The translations under genes and the position numbers were made by a program. 62,475 nucleotides of DNA from Marisediminitalea lipolytica (lineage in GTDB: Bacteria; Pseudomonadota; Gammaproteobacteria; Enterobacterales; Alteromonadaceae). The notes below the pieces were generated by a model, which did not search any database, was not told the origin of the DNA, and saw nothing but the letters and a program-made list of their open reading frames with translations. The DNA is taken from positions 94,396 through 156,870 of the forward strand of contig NZ_MJIC01000013.1 in the NCBI RefSeq assembly GCF_001758465.1, in the 5' to 3' direction. Below are positions 8,595-18,034 of the stretch, one piece after another. Positions within the stretch are counted from its first letter, which is position 1; each line of letters starts with the position of its first letter.

Positions 8595-10376
8595 ATGCGC
8601 CCACACCGACTCCCGGTCGACCCGGACACTCCAATGCAATGGCAGGTTTTTCGGCAATTATGGCCTTACCTGCTGGAATTTAAACAACGTGTTTTGCTGG
8701 CGTTACTTTGCCTCGTAGCAGCAAAGCTGGCCAGTATTGGCTTGCCGTTTATTCTGAAACATACCGTCGATAGTCTTAATGATGACACCGTAAAAGCTCT
8801 TGCAGTACCGCTGTCGCTGGTACTCGCCTACGGTGTGCTGCGCTTGTCCAACGTATTATTGGGTGAAGTGAGGGATACCTTATTTGGCCGGGTAACAGAG
8901 CGCGCAATGCGACGATTGGGACTGCAGGTCTTCGAGCACTTGCACCGGCTCGATTTAGGCTTTCATTTATCCCGGCAAACCGGCGGCTTGTCACGGGATA
9001 TTGAACGGGGTACCAGCGGCATCAGCTTTCTGATGCGTTTTATGGTGTTTAATATTGGCCCTACCCTGTTGGAAATCGCGTTGGTAGTGGGAGTATTACT
9101 CACCCAGTATGGTGCCTCTTTCGCCATGATTATTCTTTGCTCGGTCATTGCCTATGTGTGGTTCTCCATGAAAGCGACTGACTGGCGTACCGAATATGTC
9201 CGCCAGGCTAATCAGGCTGACTCAAGCACCAATACCCGTGCTATCGACAGCCTGCTCAATTACGAAACCGTTAAGTATTTCAATAACGAAAAATACGAAG
9301 CCAATCTTTACGACACCAATCTGGCTCAGTGGGAACAGGCCCGGCGCAAAAACCGTTTATCCCTGTTTGCTTTAAACGGTGGCCAGGCCCTTATTATTGC
9401 TACCGCAATGACCGCAATGCTGCTTCTGGCTGCCCTGGAAGTAAGCGAAGGCAACATGACCATTGGTGATTTTGTCCTTATCAATGCGTTTACCATGCAA
9501 ATTTTTATGCCGCTGAACTTTCTGGGCTTTGTCTACCGCGAAATCCGTGGCTCACTGGCCAATATCGAAAACCTGTTTAAGTTACTGGAGACCAGGCCGC
9601 AGGTGGGCGACCCGACGGATGCCCGTGAGCTCAGCATTGAGCAAGGACGGATCACTTTTAACAACGTCGGGTTTTATTATCATGCCGACCGCCAGATCCT
9701 CAAGGATGTGTCTTTTTCGGTTGAACCAGGTACCAAGGTTGCCGTGGTAGGTGAAAGTGGTGCCGGTAAATCCACGCTGGTAAAACTGCTGTTTCGTTTT
9801 TACGATCCGAAAAGCGGCAGTATCGATATTGATGGCCAGAATATTGCCGACGTTACCCAACATAGTCTGCGCCAGCATATTGGTATCGTGCCCCAGGATA
9901 CGGTGCTGTTTAACGACTCTATTTTCGAGAATATTCGTTACGGCAGGCCGGATGCCAGTGAAGAAGAGGTGAATGAGGCCATTCGCCTGGCCCACCTGGA
10001 TCAGTTTATCAGTAATTTGCCCGACGGCGCGCAAACCAAAGTCGGCGAACGTGGGCTTAAACTCTCCGGCGGAGAAAAACAGCGGGTAGCCATCGCCAGA
10101 GCCATTCTTAAACGCCCTGCTATTCTGGTGTTTGATGAGGCTACCTCGTCACTGGACAGTCAGTCTGAACAAGCCATTTTACGGGCCTTACGGGAAGTCG
10201 CCAAAGGCCATACCAGCCTTGTGATTGCCCACCGCTTATCGACCATTGTCGACGCCGACACGATTCTGGTGATGAGCCAGGGTAGAATCATCGAGCAGGG
10301 TAACCATGCCACTCTTTTAGCTCAACAAGGCATGTATGCCGGCTTGTGGCAGGCCCAACAAAAACAGGCAGATTAA
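8595..10376 (+). CDS. Atm1/HMT-type ABC exporter (fused permease and ATPase)
   Basis: This 593-aa half-transporter has a membrane domain of about six helices (about 25-320) and an ATPase domain. Walker A is GESGAGKS (386-393), the signature is LSGGE (490-494) and Walker B is ILVFDE (510-515), followed by ATSSLD. The segment NYETVKYFN (222-230) is characteristic of Atm1/ABCB7-like exporters, which move glutathione-linked sulfur or metal compounds. Substrate here is inferred from the family only. It is divergent from moaA and is followed 2 bp later by the DUF3820 gene. Confidence 0.93.
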   Translation: MRPHRLPVDPDTPMQWQVFRQLWPYLLEFKQRVLLALLCLVAAKLASIGLPFILKHTVDSLNDDTVKALAVPLSLVLAYGVLRLSNVLLGEVRDTLFGRVTERAMRRLGLQVFEHLHRLDLGFHLSRQTGGLSRDIERGTSGISFLMRFMVFNIGPTLLEIALVVGVLLTQYGASFAMIILCSVIAYVWFSMKATDWRTEYVRQANQADSSTNTRAIDSLLNYETVKYFNNEKYEANLYDTNLAQWEQARRKNRLSLFALNGGQALIIATAMTAMLLLAALEVSEGNMTIGDFVLINAFTMQIFMPLNFLGFVYREIRGSLANIENLFKLLETRPQVGDPTDARELSIEQGRITFNNVGFYYHADRQILKDVSFSVEPGTKVAVVGESGAGKSTLVKLLFRFYDPKSGSIDIDGQNIADVTQHSLRQHIGIVPQDTVLFNDSIFENIRYGRPDASEEEVNEAIRLAHLDQFISNLPDGAQTKVGERGLKLSGGEKQRVAIARAILKRPAILVFDEATSSLDSQSEQAILRALREVAKGHTSLVIAHRLSTIVDADTILVMSQGRIIEQGNHATLLAQQGMYAGLWQAQQKQAD

Positions 10377-10378
10377 CC

Positions 10379-10606
10379 ATGAGCGAAGACATGATGGACC
10401 CGGCGGCCCTGAAAGAAGCCATTAATCAAACCATGCCTTTTGGTAAATATGCCGGCCGCAAATTACTGCAATTGCCGGAGCCCTATTTAGTCTGGTTTGC
10501 CAAACAGGGCTTCCCTGACGGCAAGCTGGGCAAACAATTAGCGCTGATGTACGAAATTAAGCTTAATGGCATGGAGGGCATGCTGGCCCCTTTGCTGGAC
10601 GATTAA
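10379..10606 (+). CDS. DUF3820 family small protein
   Basis: This 75-aa protein carries the family pattern MPFGKYAGRKLLQLPEPYLV, then WFAKQGFPDGKLGKQLALMYEIKLNG. Family members have been called putative quorum-sensing-regulated virulence factors, but the function is not established. I chose the ATG at 10379, 2 bp after the exporter stop; a longer in-frame reading from 10346 would overlap the exporter. It is probably translationally coupled to the ABC gene. Confidence 0.85.
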   Translation: MSEDMMDPAALKEAINQTMPFGKYAGRKLLQLPEPYLVWFAKQGFPDGKLGKQLALMYEIKLNGMEGMLAPLLDD

Positions 10607-10610
10607 CATT

Positions 10611-10943
10611 ATGGTTTATCATCATAAAAAGTATCAGCAGCAGGAAGCCGATAAACGCAGTCTGTGCCTGCATGAATGCATCGCTCATAAACTGCTGGCG
10701 GAGTCGGATTTAATGCCCCGGGTTATTGAAACGCTGGAACAACGGTATCAGCAGAAGCTGTTAAGTTACGGTGCGTATATTAACTGGCAGGTTATTCTGG
10801 CCCAGGTAGATACTCCCTCACAATTTATTGCGGCGATGACGGCAACTGACAAAACGACTACCGCGCTGCGGCGAAAAACAATTTTTGTCGGGATCCTCAA
10901 CGAAAAAGAGCGCAGTGATTGCCTCGCTGCGCTCTTTGAATAG
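10611..10943 (+). CDS. Hypothetical protein, 110 aa
   Basis: I do not recognise this protein. It is soluble-looking, mostly helical and starts MVYHHKKYQQQEADKRSLCL. The ATG at 10611 is 4 bp after the DUF3820 stop, so it is the third gene of the same operon; a longer in-frame reading from 10566 overlaps that gene and has no merit. Its last 13 codons contain the stem-loop that serves as terminator for the convergent DAHP synthase gene. Confidence 0.7.
   Translation: MVYHHKKYQQQEADKRSLCLHECIAHKLLAESDLMPRVIETLEQRYQQKLLSYGAYINWQVILAQVDTPSQFIAAMTATDKTTTALRRKTIFVGILNEKERSDCLAALFE
10903..10937 (-). terminator. Rho-independent terminator of the DAHP synthase gene
   Basis: AAAGAGCGCAG (10905-10915) pairs perfectly with CTGCGCTCTTT (10927-10937), and on the minus strand the stem is followed by T residues. 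It is 18 bp past the DAHP synthase stop but lies wholly inside the coding region of the convergent 110-aa gene. Confidence 0.8.
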
Positions 10944-10955
10944 CTGACCGATAAA

Positions 10956-12299
10956 TTACTTAGTACGTAAGTAATTTGAAATCAGGAAGGCCATTTCCAG
11001 TACCTGATCGGCATTCAAACGCGGATCGCACTGGGTTTTATAAGCTTCTTTCAGGTCTTCATCGCTGATCTGGTAAGCACCGCCGGTACATTCCGTCACG
11101 TGCTGACCGGTCATCTCAAGATGGATACCACCAGCATAAGTGCCTTCGGCTTCGTGAGCCTGGAAGAACTGCTTAATTTCGCTGAGGATGGCATCAAAAT
11201 TACGGGTTTTGTAACCACTCGAGGCTGAGAAAGTATTACCGTGCATGGGGTCAGAGCTCCATACCACATTACGACCTTCGGCTTTCACGCGGCGTAACAG
11301 TCGCGGCAGGTTTGCTTCCAGCTTATCAGCGCCCATGCGGGTAATTAGCGTTAACCGACCAGGATCGTTGTTCGGGTTCAGGGCATCGATAAGACGAATC
11401 AGTTCATCTTCTTCCATGCTCGGGCCAACTTTTACTCCTACCGGGTTGTTGATACCACGGAAGAACTCGATGTGCGCATGATCCAGTTGACGGGTACGCT
11501 CACCAATCCACACCATATGGGCAGAACAGTCGTAAGGCTTACCGGTTAAGGTATCGATACGGGTCAGTGCCTGCTCGTAGTTCAGCAATAAGGCTTCGTG
11601 CGAGGTAAACAATGAGGTTTCGTGCAGCGCTGGCGTATTGGCTCCATTAATGCCAATAACATCCATAAATTCCAGCGTATCCTGAATACGACGGGACAAG
11701 TCCACATACTTATCTTTTTGTGGATTGTTTTCCAGAAACGCCATATTCCAGCGGTTGACTTCATGCAAATCCGCCAGACCACCCTGGGCAAAAGCACGCA
11801 ACAGGTTCAGCGTTGCTGAGCTGCGATGATAAGCCTCAACCAGTCGTTGTGGATCAGGTCTGCGGGCAGCTTCAGTAAACTCAAAACTGTTAATAATGTC
11901 ACCGCGATAGCTCGGCAGCGTGACACCGTCGATGGTTTCAAAATCTGATGAACGCGGTTTTGCATACTGGCCAGCCATGCGGGCAACCTTGGTAACCGGA
12001 CAACGGCCGGCAAAGGTCATTACAATTGCCATCTGCAACAATACTTTAAAAGTATCGCGGATTTTGGGTGCGTTAAACTCGTTAAACGATTCGGCACAGT
12101 CTCCGCCCTGGAGTAAAAATCCTTTACCTTCGCAAACCTGACCAAGCTGACGACGCAGCTCGCGGGCTTCAGCGGCAAACACTAATGGAGGATAGGAACT
12201 CAGGGTTTGCTCAACCTTGGCCAGTTCCGCCTTATCCTCGTATTCTGGCTGTTGCAAAATCGGCTTTGCACGCCAGCTATCTGGTTGCCAGTTATTCAC
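10956..12299 (-). CDS. Class II 3-deoxy-7-phosphoheptulonate (DAHP) synthase
   Basis: This enzyme condenses phosphoenolpyruvate and erythrose 4-phosphate in the first step of the shikimate pathway. The 447-aa sequence is of the class II (plant/actinobacterial) type: [34 protein letters not shown] and [10 protein letters not shown] are all present, and it is unrelated to E. coli AroFGH. It ends with a terminator lying in the neighbouring gene. It starts 45 bp after the btuD-like gene on the same strand. Confidence 0.95.
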   Translation of the reverse strand: MNNWQPDSWRAKPILQQPEYEDKAELAKVEQTLSSYPPLVFAAEARELRRQLGQVCEGKGFLLQGGDCAESFNEFNAPKIRDTFKVLLQMAIVMTFAGRCPVTKVARMAGQYAKPRSSDFETIDGVTLPSYRGDIINSFEFTEAARRPDPQRLVEAYHRSSATLNLLRAFAQGGLADLHEVNRWNMAFLENNPQKDKYVDLSRRIQDTLEFMDVIGINGANTPALHETSLFTSHEALLLNYEQALTRIDTLTGKPYDCSAHMVWIGERTRQLDHAHIEFFRGINNPVGVKVGPSMEEDELIRLIDALNPNNDPGRLTLITRMGADKLEANLPRLLRRVKAEGRNVVWSSDPMHGNTFSASSGYKTRNFDAILSEIKQFFQAHEAEGTYAGGIHLEMTGQHVTECTGGAYQISDEDLKEAYKTQCDPRLNADQVLEMAFLISNYLRTK

Positions 12300-12344
12300 T
12301 TAGCACCTCTTTAAAATGGGAAATTTCAAGAAAACAGTCAACAT

Positions 12345-13109
12345 CTAAAAAGCAGTCTTGTTTTTGATAGGAACAAAATAACGCTGATCATCCTTAAGCA
12401 GACATTCAAACTGACAGTCAAAGGTTAACCACAGATTCGACAGGTTCAGCACATCACTGGTGGGTCCGTATGCTAGCATCTGTCCAGACTTCGCCAACAA
12501 TACCGTATCGGCAAAGGTGTTCGCAATATTGATATCATGACAGCTCATAATAATCTGATTGCCAATTTTAGCCAGTGCGCTGAGCCATTTCATCAACACA
12601 ATTTGATGGCGAATATCCAGCCCTTGCACAGGTTCGTCGAGCACGATTATAGCACTCCCCTGTTGAATTGCTGGCCACACCTGTAACAACGCACGGCTGA
12701 TCATTATCCGCTGCATTTCGCCGCCCGACATACGGGTTACTGGTTTTTCCAGTAAATCAGCAATATCCAGCTTGCGAATCAATTCGCCGGGAATAGTAGC
12801 GCTTTGTGACGGACTAAGAAACTGTAAACATTCATAGCCGGTCAATTCAAACTGAATACTATGCTGCTGAGCAACATAGCAGCGCTGGCCGGACAAGGCC
12901 GACAAGGTAGAATTAAACACATTGGTGGCGCCCCAAAGCACTTCACCGGCCGAAGGTTCAGCCAGACCAGCCAGCACCATTAGCAATGATGACTTACCGG
13001 CACCATTGGCCCCCAGCAAACAGGTCACCCCGGGTTGAATAAGACTAAAAGACACATTATTCAACCGCCCCGCCAGGGAAACCTTATTAACGGTAATCGG
13101 CACGCTCAT
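12345..13109 (-). CDS. btuD: Vitamin B12 ABC transporter, ATP-binding subunit
   Basis: This 254-aa ATPase has Walker A GANGAGKS (33-40), signature MSGGEMQR and Walker B IIVLDEPVQGLD. Its relatively divergent sequence and its pairing with a BtuC-like permease suggest B12 import rather than siderophore import, though I cannot exclude the latter. The start overlaps the permease stop by 4 bp (ATGA), which implies translational coupling. No periplasmic binding protein, TonB receptor or B12 riboswitch was found nearby. Confidence 0.8.
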   Translation of the reverse strand: MSVPITVNKVSLAGRLNNVSFSLIQPGVTCLLGANGAGKSSLLMVLAGLAEPSAGEVLWGATNVFNSTLSALSGQRCYVAQQHSIQFELTGYECLQFLSPSQSATIPGELIRKLDIADLLEKPVTRMSGGEMQRIMISRALLQVWPAIQQGSAIIVLDEPVQGLDIRHQIVLMKWLSALAKIGNQIIMSCHDINIANTFADTVLLAKSGQMLAYGPTSDVLNLSNLWLTFDCQFECLLKDDQRYFVPIKNKTAF

Positions 13110-14077
13110 TTAAACTGCCCTTTTAACAGCGCAAAAAGCAGCAGCGGACCGCCAATGGTGGCCGTAACCATCGACACTGGCAAGGAGGCGTAAGGCAGCA
13201 AATCTGACACAAACGCCACCAGCAATAACATGGTAGCGCCGCATAAAGCACTGGCCGGTAACACAATCCGGTTATCATTACCCAGCATGAGCCGCAGATA
13301 ATGGGGCACCAGCAAACCTAAAAATGCGATAGAGCCGGCAATCGCTACCGCACATCCCACTGCCAGCGCACTGGCCAGCAGGATAAACTTTGACTGTTGC
13401 TGAGGGTCGATGCCTGCACTACGGGCAACCAGGTCACCGCTGTACAAATAATTCAGTGATTTAGCCCGTGACAAGATAAACAGACAACTGCCAACAATCA
13501 GCGGGCCACTCCACAACAATATCCAGCCATCAGCCTGATGCAGGCTGCCCATCACCCAGAAAGTCAGATTACGCATCGACTGGGCATCAGCAAATAAATA
13601 TAACCAGCCCATTATCGCGCTGGTTAATGTTGTAATCGCAATACCGGCCAGAATCACCGCAGTATTTAAGCCTCGCAAACGGGCAGATAACCGGTAAATG
13701 ATCCAGGTCGACAATAAAGCTCCGGCAAAACACGCCATTGGCAAACTGTAATGCAGTGTATCAACCATCCATTCTGGCATCAGAATTAAAACCATCGCGG
13801 CCGTCAGGCTAGCGCCACTGGCAATGCCAATGATGCCGGGATCAGCCAGCGGGTTACGCAGGACAACCTGCAGTGCCGCGCCACTGACGCACAGTGCCGA
13901 GCCAACTAACACCGCCGTCAGCGCCAGAGGAAGTTGTAAATGAGTTAAGATATACCAGCGTGTTGCTGCCGTGGTGTCCGCCTGCCACCAGACGTTAGCC
14001 AATACCGCGCAAAACACTACTAATAAAAGAACAAACAGGCAGCCTACAGAGCACTTTTGTATAGCAGAAGTGATCAT
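13106..14077 (-). CDS. btuC: Vitamin B12 ABC transporter permease (FecCD/BtuC family)
   Basis: This 323-aa polytopic protein has roughly ten hydrophobic helices and the family motifs LRNPLADPGIIGIASGASL and FLGLLVPHYLRLMLGNDNR. The C-terminus, with PVSMVTATIGGPLLLFALLKG, resembles BtuC. It forms the inner-membrane channel for the adjacent ATPase. Its ATG shares one base with the phosphatase stop codon upstream (TAATG), and it overlaps btuD by 4 bp. Confidence 0.85.
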   Translation of the reverse strand: MITSAIQKCSVGCLFVLLLVVFCAVLANVWWQADTTAATRWYILTHLQLPLALTAVLVGSALCVSGAALQVVLRNPLADPGIIGIASGASLTAAMVLILMPEWMVDTLHYSLPMACFAGALLSTWIIYRLSARLRGLNTAVILAGIAITTLTSAIMGWLYLFADAQSMRNLTFWVMGSLHQADGWILLWSGPLIVGSCLFILSRAKSLNYLYSGDLVARSAGIDPQQQSKFILLASALAVGCAVAIAGSIAFLGLLVPHYLRLMLGNDNRIVLPASALCGATMLLLVAFVSDLLPYASLPVSMVTATIGGPLLLFALLKGQFK

Positions 14078-14541
14078 TAAGCTTTGATCGCCTTAAGCAA
14101 ACCATCCGAGGCATCTTCAATTAAACTCAGCACCAGCTCAAACCCTTTTTTTCCGCCATAATAGGGATCGGGGACGTCTTCATTACGGTACCCGGCATAA
14201 TCAAGCATTAACTTAATTTTATGCTGGTACTGCGGCGGACACATTTCTTTCAGGTTTTTCAGATTGCTCTGATCCATGGCCAGGATCAGGTCGAAATGTT
14301 CAAAATCGCTATCGCTTACCCGACGGCATTTTAACCCCTGAAAGTTATAACCGCGCTCTTCGCCAGCCGCCTGAGAACGTTTGTCCGGTGCACTGCCAAT
14401 GTGATAACCATGGGTCCCGGCCGAATCAATTTCCAGATTCAGCCCTGCGACTTTAGCTTTGTGTCGGAATACTGCTTCAGCAGTCGGTGATCGGCAAATA
14501 TTGCCGAGACAGACAAATAAAACAGCTTTCGGTGATGCCAT
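14077..14541 (-). CDS. Low-molecular-weight protein-tyrosine phosphatase
   Basis: This is a 154-aa cytoplasmic phosphatase. The P-loop is CLGNICRSP, with catalytic C11 and R17, and the general-acid aspartate lies in VPDPYYGG near the C-terminus. I chose the ATG at 14541, which has AGGA about 8 bases upstream and puts the P-loop at the usual place; the longer in-frame reading adds 34 residues not expected in the family. It heads the btuC-btuD cluster. Whether it acts on protein or on a B12-related phosphate is not shown by the sequence. Confidence 0.92.
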   Translation of the reverse strand: MASPKAVLFVCLGNICRSPTAEAVFRHKAKVAGLNLEIDSAGTHGYHIGSAPDKRSQAAGEERGYNFQGLKCRRVSDSDFEHFDLILAMDQSNLKNLKEMCPPQYQHKIKLMLDYAGYRNEDVPDPYYGGKKGFELVLSLIEDASDGLLKAIKA

Positions 14542-14694
14542 GGTAATTCCTATCTTTGTATCAGTTATCAGAGTCAGTAATGGTAAAGCTGACCAGAAGG
14601 GTGACTTACCCCTCTGCAATGAGCGTGGTATTGTACTTATCATTAGCGTCGAACACTACGCAAAAACCAACGAAATAAATAAAGAGAACGATTA

Positions 14695-15405
14695 ATGCCA
14701 ACTGAATCAAACCATCATGTACTAATGTTATCCAGTTCGCGAATGGGCGATGAGGACTATCTGGAACATGCCCGCGAAATGATATTTACCCATCTGGATA
14801 CTGAACAGACGGTTTTATTTATTCCCTATGCCGGGGTTACTCTTAACTGGGATGACTATCTCGACAAAGTACAGCAGGCGTTGCCCGAATTAACCCTGAC
14901 CAGCATTCACCAGTGCGATGACCCGGTGGCGGCGGTAAAAGAGGCGAAAGCAATTATGGTTGGGGGTGGGAATACCTTTAATCTGCTTTATCAGCTGTAC
15001 CAGCAACAAATCATTGAACCGCTACAGCAGCTGGTCAGCAAAGGCACGCCCTACATTGGCTGGAGTGCCGGCAGCAATATTTGCGGCAACAGTATTCGTA
15101 CCACCAATGACATGCCTATTATCGAGCCGCCGTCCTTTACTGCACTTAACTTTTTAAGCTGTCAGCTCAATCCGCACTATACCGATTATCAGCCGCCCAA
15201 TCACAATGGCGAAACCCGCGATGATCGCTTATTTGAATTTACCCGGTTAAACCCGGACACACCGGTGCTGGCTATCCGCGAAGGAACCGCACTACAATAT
15301 ACCGCGGGCCGCTTAACCTTGTTGGGCGAGTTGGAAGGGTTTTGCTTTGAGGGCGATGAGAAGACCCCTATCGCTCCGGGTCAGGACTTAACCCGGTATA
15401 TATAG
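14695..15405 (+). CDS. pepE: Dipeptidase E (alpha-aspartyl dipeptidase)
   Basis: This 236-aa serine peptidase of family S51 cleaves Asp-X dipeptides. The nucleophile is S124 in GWSAGSN, with D139 and H161 in positions equivalent to the Salmonella PepE triad; GGGNTFNLL is also conserved. It diverges from the phosphatase gene, with AAAGAGAA ahead of the ATG, and converges on bioD with a 4-bp gap and no evident terminator. Confidence 0.94.
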   Translation: MPTESNHHVLMLSSSRMGDEDYLEHAREMIFTHLDTEQTVLFIPYAGVTLNWDDYLDKVQQALPELTLTSIHQCDDPVAAVKEAKAIMVGGGNTFNLLYQLYQQQIIEPLQQLVSKGTPYIGWSAGSNICGNSIRTTNDMPIIEPPSFTALNFLSCQLNPHYTDYQPPNHNGETRDDRLFEFTRLNPDTPVLAIREGTALQYTAGRLTLLGELEGFCFEGDEKTPIAPGQDLTRYI

Positions 15406-15409
15406 TCCG

Positions 15410-16075
15410 CTAAGTAAATATGGTGGCTAAACTAGCCGCATCCGGCGCTGCCTGATAAGGCACAATTGCCAGTCTTGGCGCTGGCATCAGCTTATCCAGT
15501 GTGGCGAGATTTTCCTCCCAGTATGGCATGTCCGGCGATAAGGTATTGGCAATCCAGCCTTTAATGGTTAAGCCATCGGCCTGGATGGCTTCGGCAGTTA
15601 ACAGGGCATGATTTAAACAACCCAGGCGCATTCCCACAACGATGATGACATCAAGCGCCAGGGTTTGTACCACGTCACTCATAAATCGCTGCTGGCCAAG
15701 AGGTAGCCGCCAGCCGCCCGCACCTTCCATCAACAGCACATCGGGCTGTCTGGCTGCCAGATGATGAAAGCCATCGGCAATGACCTGTTCGCTAATGTGC
15801 CTGTTGGCCAGGTCGGCGGCGATATGCGGTGCAATGGCAGGTTCCAGCGCAATGGGATTAATTTCGGCCAGGGTCAGCGGCACGTTTGATGCGGCTTGCA
15901 TCGCCAGAGCATCTTCATTCTGCCATTCGTTGTTGTGCCAGTCACAACCGGCCGCCACCGGTTTATATCCAATCGCCTTTTTTCCCGCCACTGCCACAGC
16001 GCGAATAAGCGCGGTAGTGACATAGGTTTTGCCAACTTCAGTGTCGGTACCTGTAACAAAATAAGCCTGCGTCAT
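15410..16075 (-). CDS. bioD: Dethiobiotin synthetase
   Basis: BioD uses ATP and CO2 to close the ureido ring of 7,8-diaminopelargonate, giving dethiobiotin. The P-loop is GTDTEVGKT (9-17), and LMEGAGGWRLPL is the conserved carboxylation-site loop. At 221 aa it is family length. Its ATG overlaps the bioC stop by 4 bp, and it is the last gene of bioBFCD. Confidence 0.96.
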   Translation of the reverse strand: MTQAYFVTGTDTEVGKTYVTTALIRAVAVAGKKAIGYKPVAAGCDWHNNEWQNEDALAMQAASNVPLTLAEINPIALEPAIAPHIAADLANRHISEQVIADGFHHLAARQPDVLLMEGAGGWRLPLGQQRFMSDVVQTLALDVIIVVGMRLGCLNHALLTAEAIQADGLTIKGWIANTLSPDMPYWEENLATLDKLMPAPRLAIVPYQAAPDAASLATIFT

Positions 16076-16872
16076 AGCAACTTCTCCAATGACAGGTGCA
16101 GCACTTTATAGGTATTGGTTAACTGACCATTGCCGGCTGCTAACATTTGCCCTTCCAGTGCTTTCAGATCGCAGCGGCTCAATGGTTGGCTGGTAGCCTG
16201 ATTAGTAGAGCTGCCAGCGCCAATACATTTTATCGAGCGTAGTAACGGCAGAACACTGTCAAACCGGTCCGGATAATCCAGCGTATTCTGATCACCACAG
16301 GCAAGCCCGGCTTGTTTAGCTGCGTTCAGCCAGTCAATTGCCGAAAACAGCGGATTAATACGCAGTGTCACGCCACTGCCTGCACAGCCCTGGCGTAATT
16401 CGCCAAAAGAACCCTCAACCATAATAGCCAGTTCGGCCTTACCGCCGGGTTGTAATACCCGTTTAATCTCCTGCATTGCCACTAACGGGCTGCGACACCA
16501 CTGGAGTACCATTGAAGAAAAAACGAGGTCAAACTCATCTGCCTGCCAGGGTAGCTGCTCCGCATCGCCCTGAACAAAGCTGAGCATCGGGTAATTTGCG
16601 GCCGCCTGGGCTAACATGCCCGGCGCAATATCCAGCCCGGTGGTTTGTTGTGAAATCAGCCCCAGTTGATAGGTATGACGACCGGTTCCACAGCCAATAT
16701 CCAGCGCTTTTGTAGCTTTTGCGGTCGTTATCCGCGCCAGTGCAGAACCGGCAATAGCAGATTGCACCGTTGCCAGCGTATCATACTGCCTGGCAGCGGC
16801 ACTGAAACGTTTTGCCACATCCTGTTTTTGGGTGGCCTGTTGCACGCATTCCTGCGGCTCAATCAGCGCCAC
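16072..16872 (-). CDS. bioC: Malonyl-ACP O-methyltransferase
   Basis: BioC methylates malonyl-ACP to disguise it as a fatty-acid primer for pimeloyl synthesis. The SAM-binding motif LDIGCGTG is at 57-64, followed by QGDAEQLPW and the FSSMVLQWC segment. I place the start at the GTG at 16872, giving 266 aa: it has AGGAG 7 bases upstream, overlaps the bioF end by 14 bp and gives the family length. A longer in-frame reading from 17064 would overlap bioF by about 200 bp and adds a non-homologous N-terminus. Confidence 0.93.
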   Translation of the reverse strand: MALIEPQECVQQATQKQDVAKRFSAAARQYDTLATVQSAIAGSALARITTAKATKALDIGCGTGRHTYQLGLISQQTTGLDIAPGMLAQAAANYPMLSFVQGDAEQLPWQADEFDLVFSSMVLQWCRSPLVAMQEIKRVLQPGGKAELAIMVEGSFGELRQGCAGSGVTLRINPLFSAIDWLNAAKQAGLACGDQNTLDYPDRFDSVLPLLRSIKCIGAGSSTNQATSQPLSRCDLKALEGQMLAAGNGQLTNTYKVLHLSLEKLL

Positions 16873-18034
16873 GGCCCAGCTCCTGTCGAACCAGACAAAG
16901 CGCATCCACCAGCGCAGCAATATCCTGTTCTGAATGCACCGCGCTAAGGGTGATACGTAATCGGTCTGCCCCCTTTGGTACGGTTGGGTGGCGCATTGCC
17001 GGCACCCATAATCCGCGTGCAGCCAGCGCTGCCGAATATTGTCTGGCAAGTTCTGGTTCGCCAATAATCAACGGCTGAATAGCACTGTCTGACTCGAGCA
17101 GCGTCAGCCCTTCCTGTCGGGCTTTGTGTTTAAAGTTCGCGATATTGCCGTGCAGCTGTGCTCGCTTCGGGCCGGTAGTCACGCAATTTAACGCATAGAT
17201 AGTAGCCACCGCCTGGGCCGGCGGAAAAGCCGTGGAATAAATATAATGGCGGGCGTAATTCACCAGATAATCTATCAGGCTGTGACTACCTGCAACAAAA
17301 GCGCCGGCGGTGCCAATAGCCTTACCAAAGGTGCCCATAACAATCTGGCAATTATGCTGGTTTAAGTCGTATTGTTCTACCGAGCCTAACCCATGCTCAC
17401 CGGTGACTCCAAAGGCATGGGCGTCATCCAGCATCAACCAGCTTTGCGATTGTTGCGCCGCACTGACCAGCTCAGCAATGACAGGGCTGTCGCCGTCCAT
17501 ACTAAACACGCCCTCGGAAGCGATTAACCGATTTGACTCTTGTGCTTTGGCCAGCAGCGTTTGCAGGTGTGTCATGTCATTATGCGCAAATCGTTTCAGC
17601 GTGCCATTACTGGCAAGCGCCCCTTCGATAAAGGAAGCATGCATCAGCTTATCGGCAATAATTTCGCCGGAGGATGCAAACAGCGCCTGACAAATCGCCT
17701 GATTAGCAGCAAAGCCGGAATTAAACAGCAGCACTGCGTCGTACCCCAATGCTTCGGCCAGAGTGGCTTCCAGCTCGCGGTGCGCCACACTGTAACCTGT
17801 GACTAACGGCGATGCGCCACTGCCCGCGCCAAACTGCGCCAGCCCCTCTACCCAGGCTTGTAACACGCCCTGATCGTGACGTAGACCAAGGTAATCATTA
17901 CTGCCAAAATTAAGATAGTGCTGACCATCAATGGCAATAATGCCGTCACGCTCGTAATCGATACAGGTACGCTGACGATAGTAACCCTGCTGCTGTCGCT
18001 CGTTTAACTGCGAGTCAATATAATCAAAGGCCAT
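16859..18034 (-). CDS. bioF: 8-amino-7-oxononanoate synthase
   Basis: This PLP enzyme condenses pimeloyl-ACP with alanine. Its 391 aa include GSNDYLGLR, LDDAHAFGVTGEHG and the PLP lysine K238 in GTFGKAIG. Its ATG shares one base with the bioB stop codon (TAATG), and its end overlaps the bioC start, so the four genes are tightly coupled. Confidence 0.96.
   Translation of the reverse strand: MAFDYIDSQLNERQQQGYYRQRTCIDYERDGIIAIDGQHYLNFGSNDYLGLRHDQGVLQAWVEGLAQFGAGSGASPLVTGYSVAHRELEATLAEALGYDAVLLFNSGFAANQAICQALFASSGEIIADKLMHASFIEGALASNGTLKRFAHNDMTHLQTLLAKAQESNRLIASEGVFSMDGDSPVIAELVSAAQQSQSWLMLDDAHAFGVTGEHGLGSVEQYDLNQHNCQIVMGTFGKAIGTAGAFVAGSHSLIDYLVNYARHYIYSTAFPPAQAVATIYALNCVTTGPKRAQLHGNIANFKHKARQEGLTLLESDSAIQPLIIGEPELARQYSAALAARGLWVPAMRHPTVPKGADRLRITLSAVHSEQDIAALVDALCLVRQELGRGAD

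Noticed and set aside
12300..14700. Cobalamin riboswitch upstream of the btu genes
   Set aside because: Only about 150 bp separate the phosphatase start and pepE, and no B12-box-like sequence could be recognised.
16873..17064. Longer bioC start at 17064
   Set aside because: The extra 64 residues overlap bioF in another frame and do not resemble BioC. The GTG at 16872 has AGGAG at the right distance.
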